Assembly (NCBI RefSeq): GCF_000227135.1
Contig: NC_018252.1
Coordinates: 729,230-793,229 of the forward strand
Direction of reading: 5' to 3'
DNA from: Leishmania donovani
Taxonomy: Eukaryota; Euglenozoa; Kinetoplastea; Trypanosomatida; Trypanosomatidae
DNA length: 64,000 nt
Position numbers and translations under genes: made by a program. Position 1 is the first letter of the stretch; each line of letters opens with the position of its first letter. This document shows positions 9,316 through 19,438 of the stretch, in pieces. A model generated the notes under the pieces. That model was not told the origin of the DNA. It worked only from the letters and a program-made list of their open reading frames with translations, and made no database searches.

Positions 9316-12300
9316 TCAGTGACCGGATCGACGCGTGGCCGTCGTGCGGCGAGAGGAGGACGGCGCTCCTCCGCCAGAAGACGTCGAAGAGGCAGCAGCG
9401 CTGCGTGTTCGCTTGTGAGGTCTCGGTACGTTGCTGCCACTGCCACCACGACGACCGTCACCGCCGCGGCTGCAGTTTACAGGCATTGTCGTGAGTGTCG
9501 CGCTGCCGCGTAGCGATGACGGTCGCGCACTCTGCTGCTGCTGAGACGCCGACACGTGCATTGTCCCTCGAGGCCCCTGCAGGAGGTGACCACTAACAGA
9601 GCCCCTCTCCCGCACCTCTTCCTTGCCTGGCGATCCTGTCAGAGAGCACAGGGGCGCCGCCGCCGGTGACTCGCGCGGGAGAGTGGCCGTCAGTGGTGGC
9701 ATGGGTACGAAACTCGCCAGCTGTGGGCTGCTGCTACCACCGCCGCCGCCCCACGCACCCACCGCGCGGCCTACAATGGGCGAGCTGGCCGCGGACGACG
9801 ACGATGTTGTGGTGCCACACGCCACGACCGAGGCAGCATGGGCGCTGACGGCGCTCGACGACAGCGGGCCCAAGGCCTGAAGGGTGAAGGTGGCACTGCA
9901 GCGCTGCACATTGCGCACGATGACGTCTAGCGCTGCCTCGGCATCGGCGGGGGTGCTTGCATGGGGGAAGAAGTGGGTGGCGTGTCGTATCACCTCTGCA
10001 CACGCATCACGCACCGCCAACTGGAACGGCGCCGCGTCCGCCAAGGACGGCATTTTGGCCCTCAGCCGGAGCCGATCGCTGAACCGTTCACGCGCCTCCT
10101 GCACATCGCGCTCGCCGACTGCCTCGACTCGCTGCAGCTGCTTCAGACTCGAGTCTAGATCGGTACGCAGTCGCTGGCAGACTTCTTCAACGCCGCGCTG
10201 CCGATTGAGCTCCGCCCGCTCCGCGTGCTCCTTGTAGTCGGTGAAGAGCTTCAGACACTCGCTGAGCAGTGCATCCACCGACTTGTTCAGCCGGCGCACA
10301 GTGCGAAGACACTGCGCGTCGTACTCCGCCATCACGGCAGACCACGCTGGCGGCGCCACGGAGCTGCTTGTAGTTCGCGATACGAGCAGGGGCGCTGACG
10401 CGTCCATCACGCTGGTGGCCAGCGTCGAGCCGCAGTATTCCTCGCTACCGTCCTTTGCCGGCACGTCAGTCACAGCGGTGGCAGGAAGCGGTGTCAGCGG
10501 CGGAGGCGGACAGGCGCCGAGGGGCGGAGACGACAGTGGTGGAGCGCCGCTCCCTCGAAGAGCGCCAGTGCCGTTACTGTTGCCCACGGGGCAACGGCGA
10601 GGGCCGTTGCTGGCCGCGGCGCCACCACCGCCGCACCGAGGACGAACGGCGCGGCGTGTCGGACTCACCGAGGCCGACGGTGCGCCTGAGGTGACGCTGC
10701 CGCGCTGGAGAGATGACGTGGTGCTACCGCGTGCGGAGTACGGAGCGGCAACAGCCATGGCCCGACCAGGGTGGGAGACCGCAGCAGCTGCGACGGCTGT
10801 CCGCGAGGGGGATCCATCAGGGACGGGGCCTGCGACGCCACGACTACCTGCTGTCTGCGACAACGACTGAGTGCCGCCACTGGGGAAGGCCTGCGAGGGA
10901 GGCGGCGGGCAGCTGCGCCGTTCTGGAGACATTGCGGCAACGGCGTCCAGAGGGCACCGGAAGGCGCTGTCGTCTGCCTTCTGACGCTGCACCTCCTCCT
11001 CATTCGCCACGGCCGTCGCAGCAGCGGCGTCGTTCTGCGAACAACAAGCGGGCGAGAGAGGCGGCGGCGGGAGAGTGGTGGGCACGGGCTCCTCCAGTGA
11101 GTTGAGCAGTTCTTTGCGCCACGCCTGTAGACGCGCGTAGTTGTCCGCGAAGGAAGTCTTCACTGCGTCCTTGGCCTCCGCGACCCCACCGCGTATCACG
11201 CCTTGGAGTGCAGCAGCCTGATGCTCGAATCGCTTCAGTGCTTCATGGTACACCTCCTTGAAGTTCTGCAGCTCCGCCTCTTTATCCACCAAGAGCGCCT
11301 TCAGCACCTTCACCTGAGATTCCCATATGTGCTGCCGCGCGTCGCTGCTCTGACGGTCCTGCATGAGCTGCTCAACCGCCTCCTTAAGCTGGTCGTACGA
11401 CTCAGCCATCTCCTGCGTCTGCTCATGTTCCTCCTTTGTTACGTAGTACCCGCCCCGCTCGTTCACCCGCTCCTGCAGGCGGTTGCGCAGTTTCTGGTTC
11501 TCGACCTCCATCGAGCGCAGCCGGACAAGCAGCTTCTCTTTCTCCGTGTTGGCGGCGTTGCGGATGCTGCGGGCCTTGACGGCGTAGAGCAGCGTCGACT
11601 TGGTCTCCTCGATGTCGCGGCCAACGGACGAGATGCAGGCGATCATGAGCGTCCGGGCAGTGCCGCCGATGGAGTCCTGTAGCAGCTCTGTCAGTTTCGA
11701 GTCGCGGTACGGCACATGGCTGGGCCGCGTCGCCTCATTCGTGTTGGACAGCGCGAGGAAGACACTTTTCAAGGCCAGCAGCGACTTGTTGATCTTGCCA
11801 GCCTCGCCTGCCGCGACGCCGGAGGCCTGGGACTTCTTCAAACTCTCCGACCCTGCCAGGTCGATCATGAACAGATGCGCCACCTCGGTCTGCTCCGTGA
11901 AGGCATTGTACTCCTCCATGTCGAAGATAAAGACGACGTGCGAGCGGCTGCTGCGCTCGTTCATCAGCGTTGCCGCCGTGTGGCGCCACGACAGGCCACG
12001 CTGGATCGTCTCAATGGCGTCGTTGACTCTGCACAGCGTCGCCTTGTGGGTGAAGCGCGGGAAGCCGGAGATGAGCGTCACCTCTTCCTCCCCATTCGGA
12101 CTGAGCATGTCCGTGAGGCGCTCGTTGTAGATCTCGATCATGGACAGCGTCAGCGCGCACTGTGCGCCGTCTGCAATCTTCCGCTGCACATGCTCTAGCA
12201 TGTTCGCTACTACCTTGTGCACCAGGCCTTGCTCGCCGTCCTCGCTGCCAAGCATGGTGTACGTCTTGCCGGTGCCGGTCTGGCCGTAGACCATAATCGT

Positions 12301-12513
12301 GCCGTTCATGCCCTCTTTCACGCATTGCAGTATCGGCCGACATGCCTGGAAGACGTCCTCCTGCGTCGACGTAGGAGAAAAGGTGAAGTCTGGGTCATAA
12401 GTCTTGGAGTCGAGCAGGATGCGGCGGCTCTGAATGTCAAGGCCGCCGGCCGGGCGCTCTTGCCCAAAGAGCGGGCGGCAGCGCACCGCCACCTTGATGC
12501 TAGACGACGACAT
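9316..12513 (-). CDS. Kinesin-like motor protein, N-terminal motor
   Basis: This is a 1,065-residue protein from the ATG at 12513 (MSSSSIKVAVRCRP). Upstream open codons to 12633 begin with GTG and look like leader. The motor domain occupies about residues 5-340: P-loop GQTGTGKT at 77-84, switch I NERSSRSH at 185-192, switch II DLAGSE at 218-223, and the microtubule-binding segment HVPYRDSKLTELLQDS. All catalytic residues are present, so it should be an active microtubule ATPase. A coiled coil follows at about 360-480. Then comes a long Ser/Pro/Gly/Ala-rich region (about 530-740), another coiled coil near 760-830, and a basic Ser/Arg-rich tail. I cannot place it in a standard kinesin family; trypanosomatids have many private kinesins. 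An acylphosphatase gene and a second kinesin gene lie upstream. Confidence 0.96.
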   Translation of the reverse strand: MSSSSIKVAVRCRPLFGQERPAGGLDIQSRRILLDSKTYDPDFTFSPTSTQEDVFQACRPILQCVKEGMNGTIMVYGQTGTGKTYTMLGSEDGEQGLVHKVVANMLEHVQRKIADGAQCALTLSMIEIYNERLTDMLSPNGEEEVTLISGFPRFTHKATLCRVNDAIETIQRGLSWRHTAATLMNERSSRSHVVFIFDMEEYNAFTEQTEVAHLFMIDLAGSESLKKSQASGVAAGEAGKINKSLLALKSVFLALSNTNEATRPSHVPYRDSKLTELLQDSIGGTARTLMIACISSVGRDIEETKSTLLYAVKARSIRNAANTEKEKLLVRLRSMEVENQKLRNRLQERVNERGGYYVTKEEHEQTQEMAESYDQLKEAVEQLMQDRQSSDARQHIWESQVKVLKALLVDKEAELQNFKEVYHEALKRFEHQAAALQGVIRGGVAEAKDAVKTSFADNYARLQAWRKELLNSLEEPVPTTLPPPPLSPACCSQNDAAAATAVANEEEVQRQKADDSAFRCPLDAVAAMSPERRSCPPPPSQAFPSGGTQSLSQTAGSRGVAGPVPDGSPSRTAVAAAAVSHPGRAMAVAAPYSARGSTTSSLQRGSVTSGAPSASVSPTRRAVRPRCGGGGAAASNGPRRCPVGNSNGTGALRGSGAPPLSSPPLGACPPPPLTPLPATAVTDVPAKDGSEEYCGSTLATSVMDASAPLLVSRTTSSSVAPPAWSAVMAEYDAQCLRTVRRLNKSVDALLSECLKLFTDYKEHAERAELNRQRGVEEVCQRLRTDLDSSLKQLQRVEAVGERDVQEARERFSDRLRLRAKMPSLADAAPFQLAVRDACAEVIRHATHFFPHASTPADAEAALDVIVRNVQRCSATFTLQALGPLSSSAVSAHAASVVACGTTTSSSSAASSPIVGRAVGAWGGGGGSSSPQLASFVPMPPLTATLPRESPAAAPLCSLTGSPGKEEVRERGSVSGHLLQGPRGTMHVSASQQQQSARPSSLRGSATLTTMPVNCSRGGDGRRGGSGSNVPRPHKRTRSAAASSTSSGGGAPSSSRRTTATRRSGH

Positions 12514-13652
12514 GGCCTCGCACGTGTCCCCGTCTTTGCTGCTGCAAGGATGGCAATCGCCTCGAGGGAGGGAGAGAACGAGTGCGCGTGCGTGTGTGCC
12601 GTGGGGTGTGCGTCCAGCCTGTGTAGGACCCAAGGAGACAGAGAAAAGGATCGACAGACCTTATTGATGAGCGGAGTTGACCTCTGCGCGTGTGTTCTGC
12701 GTGAGTTCTGTAGTCGGACAGAGAGGATGGTGGTGGTGGCCGTCGTCGTCGTTATCGTAAGGGAGAGGAGGATGATAATGATATGGCTGTGAGTGTGCTG
12801 CTCCTTCTGTGTCTGTCTTGTGTAGGAGCGAAAAAGTAGAGTTGGTGGCTTGATCTAAGGTGTTTCTAAAGTGAGAATGCAACGTGTGGTACCACGCACA
12901 CACGCACATACACACGTAGCGCCTGTATTGTGCTCTAAGTTACAACTCTCAGTCTACGGTGTGCGCGCGTATGCCTGCGTCGGCGGACGCGATGGCGTGT
13001 GAGGGGCAGAAAAGGGATGAGGAGGGGACACGTAGTTTGTATCTCTCGAGCACAGCAACGCGACGCGGAGCACACACACACACACACACACACGCACGCG
13101 AAAGCGTACACACGTGCAGCTCTACGGGTGTCTATGTGCCTGAGCGTGCAGGGTTCAGTTTCAGTCGTCTGTTACCACAGCAGACGCACTTGAAGAAGAG
13201 CAGTGGGATGGAAAGTGATGCCGCGCGCACATGCTCATCGCCCGAACACGTGCTCGCGTACTCTACATGGTAACCCCGGTTTCCCTCCTTCAGAGAAGCC
13301 GCAAGACCGTGCAGTGGCAAGAACACGTTTGTCCCATGCCGAAGAAGAACAGCAAGACGAGAAGGCGAGGGGCCATACCATCAGGAAATGTGAAAGAGCG
13401 ACAGTTGAGGAGGGGTGAGGGGGAAGGGAGGGAGGGAGGGGGTGGCCTCTGTGGGCAAGACCGGGACGGTTTTCCCTACTTCCACAAAGCAGTCAAACAG
13501 AAACCACCGCGCCACGACAAGAGAAAGCCGGTGAACGCGGGCAACCACGGCGAGGGAAGCTAACGACAATAACACACGCACGAAAAAAAAGATGCAGTGG
13601 ATCCTTCCCGCTGTTCTCCGCCTGCTCATCTTCTTGCCCGTCTTCCGCTCCA
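12514..13652. other. Spacer with CA microsatellite
   Basis: No gene seen. It contains (CA)11 at 13071-13093, TG/CA-alternating sequence at 12893-12915, GGGA repeats at about 13420-13440 and A8 at about 13583-13590. Confidence 0.6.
13071..13093. repeat. (CA)11 microsatellite
   Basis: Uninterrupted CA dinucleotide run, followed by CG/CA-mixed sequence. Confidence 0.9.
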
Positions 13653-13991
13653 CTAGCGGCTCACCACGAAGCCGCTCATCGTGCGGTTCATCGGCGGCTT
13701 CGCCATCGCCTCTGCACCGCCGCTCGGAGGCACCACCTGCGTGCAATCCTCCACGTCCACGGCCGTCACCTGCGCCTTTGGCGACCCTCTGTGGCACCAC
13801 GCCTCCAGTGCGCCGATTTGCTCCTTGGTCCCCTCGGCCAAGATCTCGACCCGGCCGTCTGGTAAGTTGCGCACAAAGCCTGTCACGCCCAGCTCCGTGG
13901 CCTTGAGCGCCGTGTACTTGCGGTAGAAGACACCCTGTACACGACCGCTCACGAAGATGCGATATGTGTAGATGTAGCGCGACGCCTCCAT
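13653..13991 (-). CDS. Acylphosphatase
   Basis: This small enzyme hydrolyses acylphosphates such as 1,3-bisphosphoglycerate or carbamoyl phosphate. From the ATG at 13991 it is 112 residues, slightly longer than the usual 90-100. Both family signatures are present: GRVQGVFYRKY, whose Arg before Lys-Tyr is the phosphate-binding catalytic residue, and GVTGFVRNLPDGRVEILAEG, with the catalytic Asn in the VRN triplet. A short extension after the fold (PPSGGAEAMAKPP) precedes the last strand (SGFVVSR). The frame is open further 5' to 14345, but those codons encode Cys/Val/His-rich leader-like sequence, so 13991 is the preferred start. It is probably cytosolic. It sits between two kinesin genes, with no functional link apparent. 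Confidence 0.93.
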   Translation of the reverse strand: MEASRYIYTYRIFVSGRVQGVFYRKYTALKATELGVTGFVRNLPDGRVEILAEGTKEQIGALEAWCHRGSPKAQVTAVDVEDCTQVVPPSGGAEAMAKPPMNRTMSGFVVSR

Positions 13992-14582
13992 GGGGTTGAC
14001 CACGGCCGCCGCAGCGTCCTCTATCGTGAATATGAAGAGCGCAGTCAAGGGGGTGTGTCTGTTTTCGAGCTCCCGCGTGTTTGTGTATGCATGCGCGAGC
14101 AGAGCTGCCTTTCCTTTGGTAATCGAACGCTCTGTGATGGGAGAGTCGAGGGAGGAAAGGAGGAGGGGGGGCATGAAAAGCAGCTGCGGCAGCGAGAGCA
14201 AGTGCGTAGCGCCCGCCACCACAAAGTCCGAGACGGCGGTGGGCGGGGAGGAGGCGCCTCTTTCCCGGCTTTGCCCAGGCTTGCATCGGTGCTGACACCT
14301 TTGCGTCTCCCACTGGCTGAGACACACGCACGCATACACAAACACACATATCTATATATGTAGATGTCGGCTCCTGGCGTCGCGCCGTTTGAATGCGGCA
14401 TCGTGAGCAGGGGGGGGGGAGGAAGCACACGAAGATAAAGGCCACCGTGAGGCAACACGCACACCAACACCCAGAGGGGGGGGGGAAGGGCCCTTCAATG
14501 CCCCTCATCACCGCATCGCTTCAGACACACACGAGGGAGACCGGCTACAGTCACCGAGTGAGAGAGAGAGGGTGCGAGTGCG
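13992..14582. other. Spacer
   Basis: No supported gene. It contains G-runs near 14410-14418 and 14475-14483, and a CA/TA-rich stretch around 14325-14362. Confidence 0.55.
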
Positions 14583-17500
14583 CTAAACCTCTGCATCCAT
14601 CGCCTTGATAGCGGCGTGAATGAGTCCCTGCAGACTGAGCGCCTCGCTGCTCAGCTTGCTGGCCCCATCTTTGCCGTCGGCAGCGTCGGCGTGGGTGAGC
14701 TGTAGCAGCTCACAGATGCGATTAATCTTGCTCTTCATCCGGTGCTCCAGGATGGTGCGGATGGCATGCCGATCCTTCTCGTGCACCATCAGCTTCCTCC
14801 TCAGCGCTGCCACCTCCGCTGTGTCGTCGGCGGACGCTTCTGATGATTCGCGGCCGTTTGCGCGACCCTTCATCTCCCGCTCCAGCCATGCGATGCGGCA
14901 CTGCTGCTCTTCGATCCTTTTCTGCAGCGCCGTCTCCCGCGCCTGTGCATCGCGCAACTTGCGCTCCCCATCCGCTGTGCTCGTGGCACTGCTATTGCAT
15001 GGGGGTACAGCCTCAGCGTCAAGGAGCACATCTGGCAGTTGCGCCAATATCCCGCGAAGGCGCACTTCCTCCTCCACCTCCTGCAGCCGCTGCCACACGC
15101 GGCTAACAGCAGACCGCCGACTTGTGTCAGGTGACGCGGTAGCCGACGAGGACGTTGTCTCAAGCATGTGCTGCACTTCCACGCGGACGCGGTCGATCTC
15201 GCGCCCAAGCCGCGCCCTCTCTGCCGTGTCGGCACGAACGGCGTCTCGCACCTCGTCCATCGTGCTGACGTAGGCTTTGCGGCGCGAGTCCCACTCCGCT
15301 CGCAGTTCTCGCTGCAGCGCATCCATGGTGGCGCCATCCTGTCCACTGCTTAGTCGATGCGCCAGCAGGCGCGCCTCTTTGTCGGCGATGTGCGCCCTGT
15401 CCTCGCTGTTGCGCAGTTGAAGGGTCAGCGCCGCCACGGTGGAGCGCAGCTGCGCCACTTGCGCGTTGTAATGCGCGTGCAAAATCGAGTCGGCGCGCTG
15501 CTGCAGGATACGAGTCAGCTCCGCGTCGTTGAGGAGGCTGCCATCGGTTGATCCGCTCCTGTCTTTGCCCGAAGCAGCCACCGCGACGGCGTCTTTGCGG
15601 CCTTGTAGCATGACCAGCTCCACGGCGAGCTCCTCCGCGGTAACAGTGCGGCTCGGTTGAAGGAAGGATCGGTATCTCTGTGGCGTACCGGCCCGCGCGC
15701 CAGCCTCCGACGACGGGGACTGCACGCGCCTTTGGTAGATGTACTCTGCTGCCTGCGCCTCACTCGCGTTCCCGACGAGCTGCGGGTTCACAACCATCAT
15801 CGCGGTCGAGGACGGCGGCGGTGAGGTGGCCCGCCGCTCTGCGTTGCCTTGCCGTGCCAACAGCTCCAGCTCCTCCTCCAGCGTCTGCACGTGCTGGTCG
15901 TAGGCGTCGACTTCCTCTTGGAGAAGCAGGATCGTCTCGTCGCGGTCGTTCAGTCGGGTGGTGAGGCTCAGCATGATGTCGCGCTGCTTCAGCAGCAGGT
16001 GCTTGTAGCGTTCCACCTGCTCCTTGTCCTCCTCCACGGCCTGACGCTCCCTGTCCAGCTCGAGAAGCCGCTCCGCGTACTCCTGACTGGTGCGCGGGTT
16101 GCCCTCCATGCCACCCTCCCGCATGATGGCCTCTAGCTCGCGTATGCGACTCTCCAGCTCCTGGCGCGCACGCATCTCTTCCTGATGTGCCACCGAAGAT
16201 TTCTCAAGCGCCGCAAGAGCCGCCTGCCGGTCCGCCTCCGCACGCCGTCGGTCCTCCTCCAATTCGGAAAGCAGCAAATGGGTGTCAGTCGAGCTCATGA
16301 GCCCATTGCCGTCACCGCTATCCATCTCCGTGCGTTCCTGCAGCTGCTGCCGCAGTCGCTGCAGTTCCTGCTCGTACGCCCTGAGCAGCGTTGCCTGGCT
16401 CATGCCCTCGTTCACCACGGCGTGGTTCTGAATGTTCTTGGCGCGATTGGCGAACATGAGCGTGGAGAGAGACTCCGCGTACGACTCCAACGCCGGTGAA
16501 ATGCACGCGATCAGCGTCGTCTTGCAGTTGCCGCCAAGTGAGTCTCGCAGCGCGCTCGTGAGGGCGGAGTTGCGGAACGGGATGTGCCGCTGCACTCGAC
16601 GGCCGTGCGCGCCGGGCTTGGCGGCCAAGGCAGAAATGACGTTGCCAAGCTCGTGCAGCGACTTGTTTATGTTCTTGGTCTCCTCCAGTCTCTGCCCCGT
16701 GACCCCGGCCAGGCGGATTTTCTCGCTGCCGGCCAGGTCGACAATGTTCAGCTTGCCAAAGCGGTAGGAGAGCGGATTCGCCTCGTCGCCCTCCATCGCC
16801 TCCACGACAATTGTGAAGATGGCGTGCGAGCGGGAGGACAACTCGCTCAGCTTCGTGGCACTGGTCGCCCGCAGCGCCGTGCCCTTCGCGATGAGCCCGT
16901 ACACGTCCTCTGGGGTGCGCACGATCCACTCCGACAAGCCATCGACGTAGACGCCGCGCTGGGGTGTGTGGCGCACGGTGAGGCTGCTGCTGCGACTGGC
17001 GCCGCCGCTGCCGCTGCCGGCAGCGAACGCCGTGGCCGGCGGCTCCAACAGGTCCGAGATGACCTCGTTGTAGATTTGCATGTAAGAGGCCCGCACGAGG
17101 AACTTTGTGTCCTCGCTGGTGCGGCGCCTCTCCCTTATGTGCACAAAGACATCTTCGACGGCGCGAGGAATAATGCCGCGCTCCTCCTCGTTGGTGAAGC
17201 CCTCCATTGTGTACGTCTTGCCTGTGCCCGTCTGCCCGTACGCCATGAGCGTGGCGTTGTAGCCCTCTAGCACCGATAGGACCGCTGGCCGCGCGCTCAG
17301 CTCGTATACGTCTTCCTGCGTTGCGTCGGCCGCGTAGACGCGGTCGAACGTGTAGCTCTGGCGCGAGTACACCGCCCCCCGACCGTCCTCCGTGTCCAGA
17401 GCATCGCAGAGGGTGATGGAGTTGGGGTGCTCTGGTGCTATCTGAACCACGTCGACGAAGGGTCGGTAGCCGTGCAGCTCGCGGTGCAGAGGTGGGCGCA

Positions 17501-17771
17501 CGCGCACCGCCACCCTAAAGTTGTCGCGCGTGTTGGTAGCACCGGCGCCGGAGTAGAGGTTGGCGCCGTCGAAGTGCTCTGACAGCGAGGATGCCGCCGT
17601 GGCGAAGGGGAAGCGCCCCTTGAAATGCGGCCGCGCCTCACTGTGTACCGAGGCCGTGCGCGGGCTGCTGCCGGTGAAACTTTCGTCCTGCTGACTCATC
17701 AGGGACGGCAACGCGCTTCGGTCGTGCTGGCAGCGGGCGTTGCAGCCGGCACATGGTCTTTGCGAGTGCAT
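14583..17771 (-). CDS. Kinesin-like motor protein with long coiled-coil tail
   Basis: From the ATG at 17771 this is 1,062 residues. An 80-residue disordered leader precedes the motor (about 83-440): P-loop GQTGTGKT at 179-186, switch I as SELSSRSH, switch II as DLAGSEK, and FRNSALTSALRDSLGGN in the microtubule-binding region. Hence an active motor is expected. Long, charged coiled-coil stretches follow for about 600 residues (e.g. LEQELQRLRQQLQERTEMD type heptads), implying a dimer. Start choice is uncertain: the strongest pyrimidine tract lies immediately 5' of 17771, and the first AG after it is at 17759-17758. That would remove this ATG and leave 17699 (MSQQDESF) as the start, giving 1,038 residues. 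The family is not assigned; it is distinct from the other kinesin in this window. Confidence 0.95.
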   Translation of the reverse strand: MHSQRPCAGCNARCQHDRSALPSLMSQQDESFTGSSPRTASVHSEARPHFKGRFPFATAASSLSEHFDGANLYSGAGATNTRDNFRVAVRVRPPLHRELHGYRPFVDVVQIAPEHPNSITLCDALDTEDGRGAVYSRQSYTFDRVYAADATQEDVYELSARPAVLSVLEGYNATLMAYGQTGTGKTYTMEGFTNEEERGIIPRAVEDVFVHIRERRRTSEDTKFLVRASYMQIYNEVISDLLEPPATAFAAGSGSGGASRSSSLTVRHTPQRGVYVDGLSEWIVRTPEDVYGLIAKGTALRATSATKLSELSSRSHAIFTIVVEAMEGDEANPLSYRFGKLNIVDLAGSEKIRLAGVTGQRLEETKNINKSLHELGNVISALAAKPGAHGRRVQRHIPFRNSALTSALRDSLGGNCKTTLIACISPALESYAESLSTLMFANRAKNIQNHAVVNEGMSQATLLRAYEQELQRLRQQLQERTEMDSGDGNGLMSSTDTHLLLSELEEDRRRAEADRQAALAALEKSSVAHQEEMRARQELESRIRELEAIMREGGMEGNPRTSQEYAERLLELDRERQAVEEDKEQVERYKHLLLKQRDIMLSLTTRLNDRDETILLLQEEVDAYDQHVQTLEEELELLARQGNAERRATSPPPSSTAMMVVNPQLVGNASEAQAAEYIYQRRVQSPSSEAGARAGTPQRYRSFLQPSRTVTAEELAVELVMLQGRKDAVAVAASGKDRSGSTDGSLLNDAELTRILQQRADSILHAHYNAQVAQLRSTVAALTLQLRNSEDRAHIADKEARLLAHRLSSGQDGATMDALQRELRAEWDSRRKAYVSTMDEVRDAVRADTAERARLGREIDRVRVEVQHMLETTSSSATASPDTSRRSAVSRVWQRLQEVEEEVRLRGILAQLPDVLLDAEAVPPCNSSATSTADGERKLRDAQARETALQKRIEEQQCRIAWLEREMKGRANGRESSEASADDTAEVAALRRKLMVHEKDRHAIRTILEHRMKSKINRICELLQLTHADAADGKDGASKLSSEALSLQGLIHAAIKAMDAEV

Positions 17772-19438
17772 GATGGGCGGGAGAGAGGGAGGGAGGGGGG
17801 TGGGAGGGGCCACAACTCAGTATAGCGGCAGGCAAGAATCAAGGATGAAACAAGAACAATGTGGACGTATGTGGAAGCGATGTACACACCCACCCACTGA
17901 CCCAACTCTCCACCAATCCGCCCACCCTACACAAACACGCACGCGCAGAGCGAAAAAGGGGAGGGCGATGGGAGGGAGAGAGGGGGCGCGGGTGCTGATA
18001 TGGCCAGTACAGCACCTCTCCCCTCTTCACGGATATGCATGTGCATGTGTGTGTGTGTGTGCAGGGTAGGGTTATCAAAGAGTGCAAGAACGGGAGCAGC
18101 CGATGCGGAAGGGGAGGATCAATGGGAGGGAGACACACACACACACATTCCTTTCTTCACGCGGGTGTTGGCCTCGGTGGCGCCGGCCAAGGGGGCGTCA
18201 CACAAGCATGCACAATCACACGGACATGACTACATCCGTCTCGAGAGAGGGATGAGAGGTGCACGCGATGGCGCCGCCAAACCGTCGTCCCGCTCCTCCG
18301 AAGCTTCCTTGTCTCGATCTCTGCTTCTCTCTTCGCTCATTTTCTTTCCGTCATCGCGCCCCATCGTAGCTTCAGTACGCACAAGCACAAGCGCAGACAG
18401 TCGCGCGAACAGACCCAGACACGCGTAGACACCACGATGGTCAGACACCCCCACACGCAGATAAGACCGGCAATCTCTGGGAGACAAGGCCACAAAGAGT
18501 AAACATCGAGAAGGAGGGGTGGGGAGATGGCAAGACTTCCTCACACAGCAAGTCGAATGGGGCGGCCCGGTTGAGGACGACGAAGTGGGCCACATGCATA
18601 CATGAAATACTGCCCCGACACCCGGTGCGCAAACGGAAAACCACAACGACTATCACACACATATGTATGTGTGTGTGGGGAGAGAGAGAGACAGAGGCAA
18701 CAGACTTTCCAGTGGGTGCTCCCCCCTACCGCCCCACCAGGCGGCGTTGTGCAAGAGACCCCACGTTTGGCACCTCTTCCTCGGATCTTCGCCCACGTGC
18801 GCAGCCCTCTCCCACCCTCCTATCCCACCGCTCCACCAATCAACTTACTAGTCCTCCCCTTTCCTCCTCGCGGCCTCTCATCCTTTTATCTCCTTTCTAT
18901 GTGCAACACCAACAAGCGAGAGAAGAGGGCAAGGGACGCGGCTGCAGCTCATCACACCGTGTCGTCACGATGCGCGTGGCTGTTCTCTTCTGCGTTTTAC
19001 GCCCTTCTATACACCCACCTCCACACCGGGAAAACAGGGGGTTTCGTTGTTGTAGGTGCACACACACTCTCACACACCCACTCCCTCTATGGATCCCATC
19101 GCTGACTTCTTGAACCTGCCATCTTTTCCTCGCTCTTCGCCTCTATGCAGCTCCGTCTGCTTCCATACAAGTACACACACGCATACACACACACGCACGT
19201 GCGCCACGACACTCGAGAATCGGCGCCTCGACATCACTCATCGGCGCCAACGAGCCGTCGGCGTCGTGCTGCATTTTCTTGCGGTGAGGGGGGAGGGGTG
19301 ATTGGGTAGCGTCGGTGGGGCGTGAGTGGGGTGGGGGGATACACTTATCGCTCACAGCACAGCGGTCGGAGTGAGGCTGGAGAAGAGAAGGAGGGAGAAG
19401 GTGCCGGCGGGGCGCAAGACACCCCCAGTGACGCCCCA
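17772..19438. other. Long spacer, CA/TG and CT-rich
   Basis: No supported gene in about 1.7 kb. On the coding strand a strong CT tract lies at 17806-17772 next to the kinesin start. TG runs occur at 18044-18062, CA at about 18132-18146 and CA-rich sequence at 19170-19200. Open frames here are Cys/Val/His/Thr-rich readings of those repeats. Confidence 0.6.
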
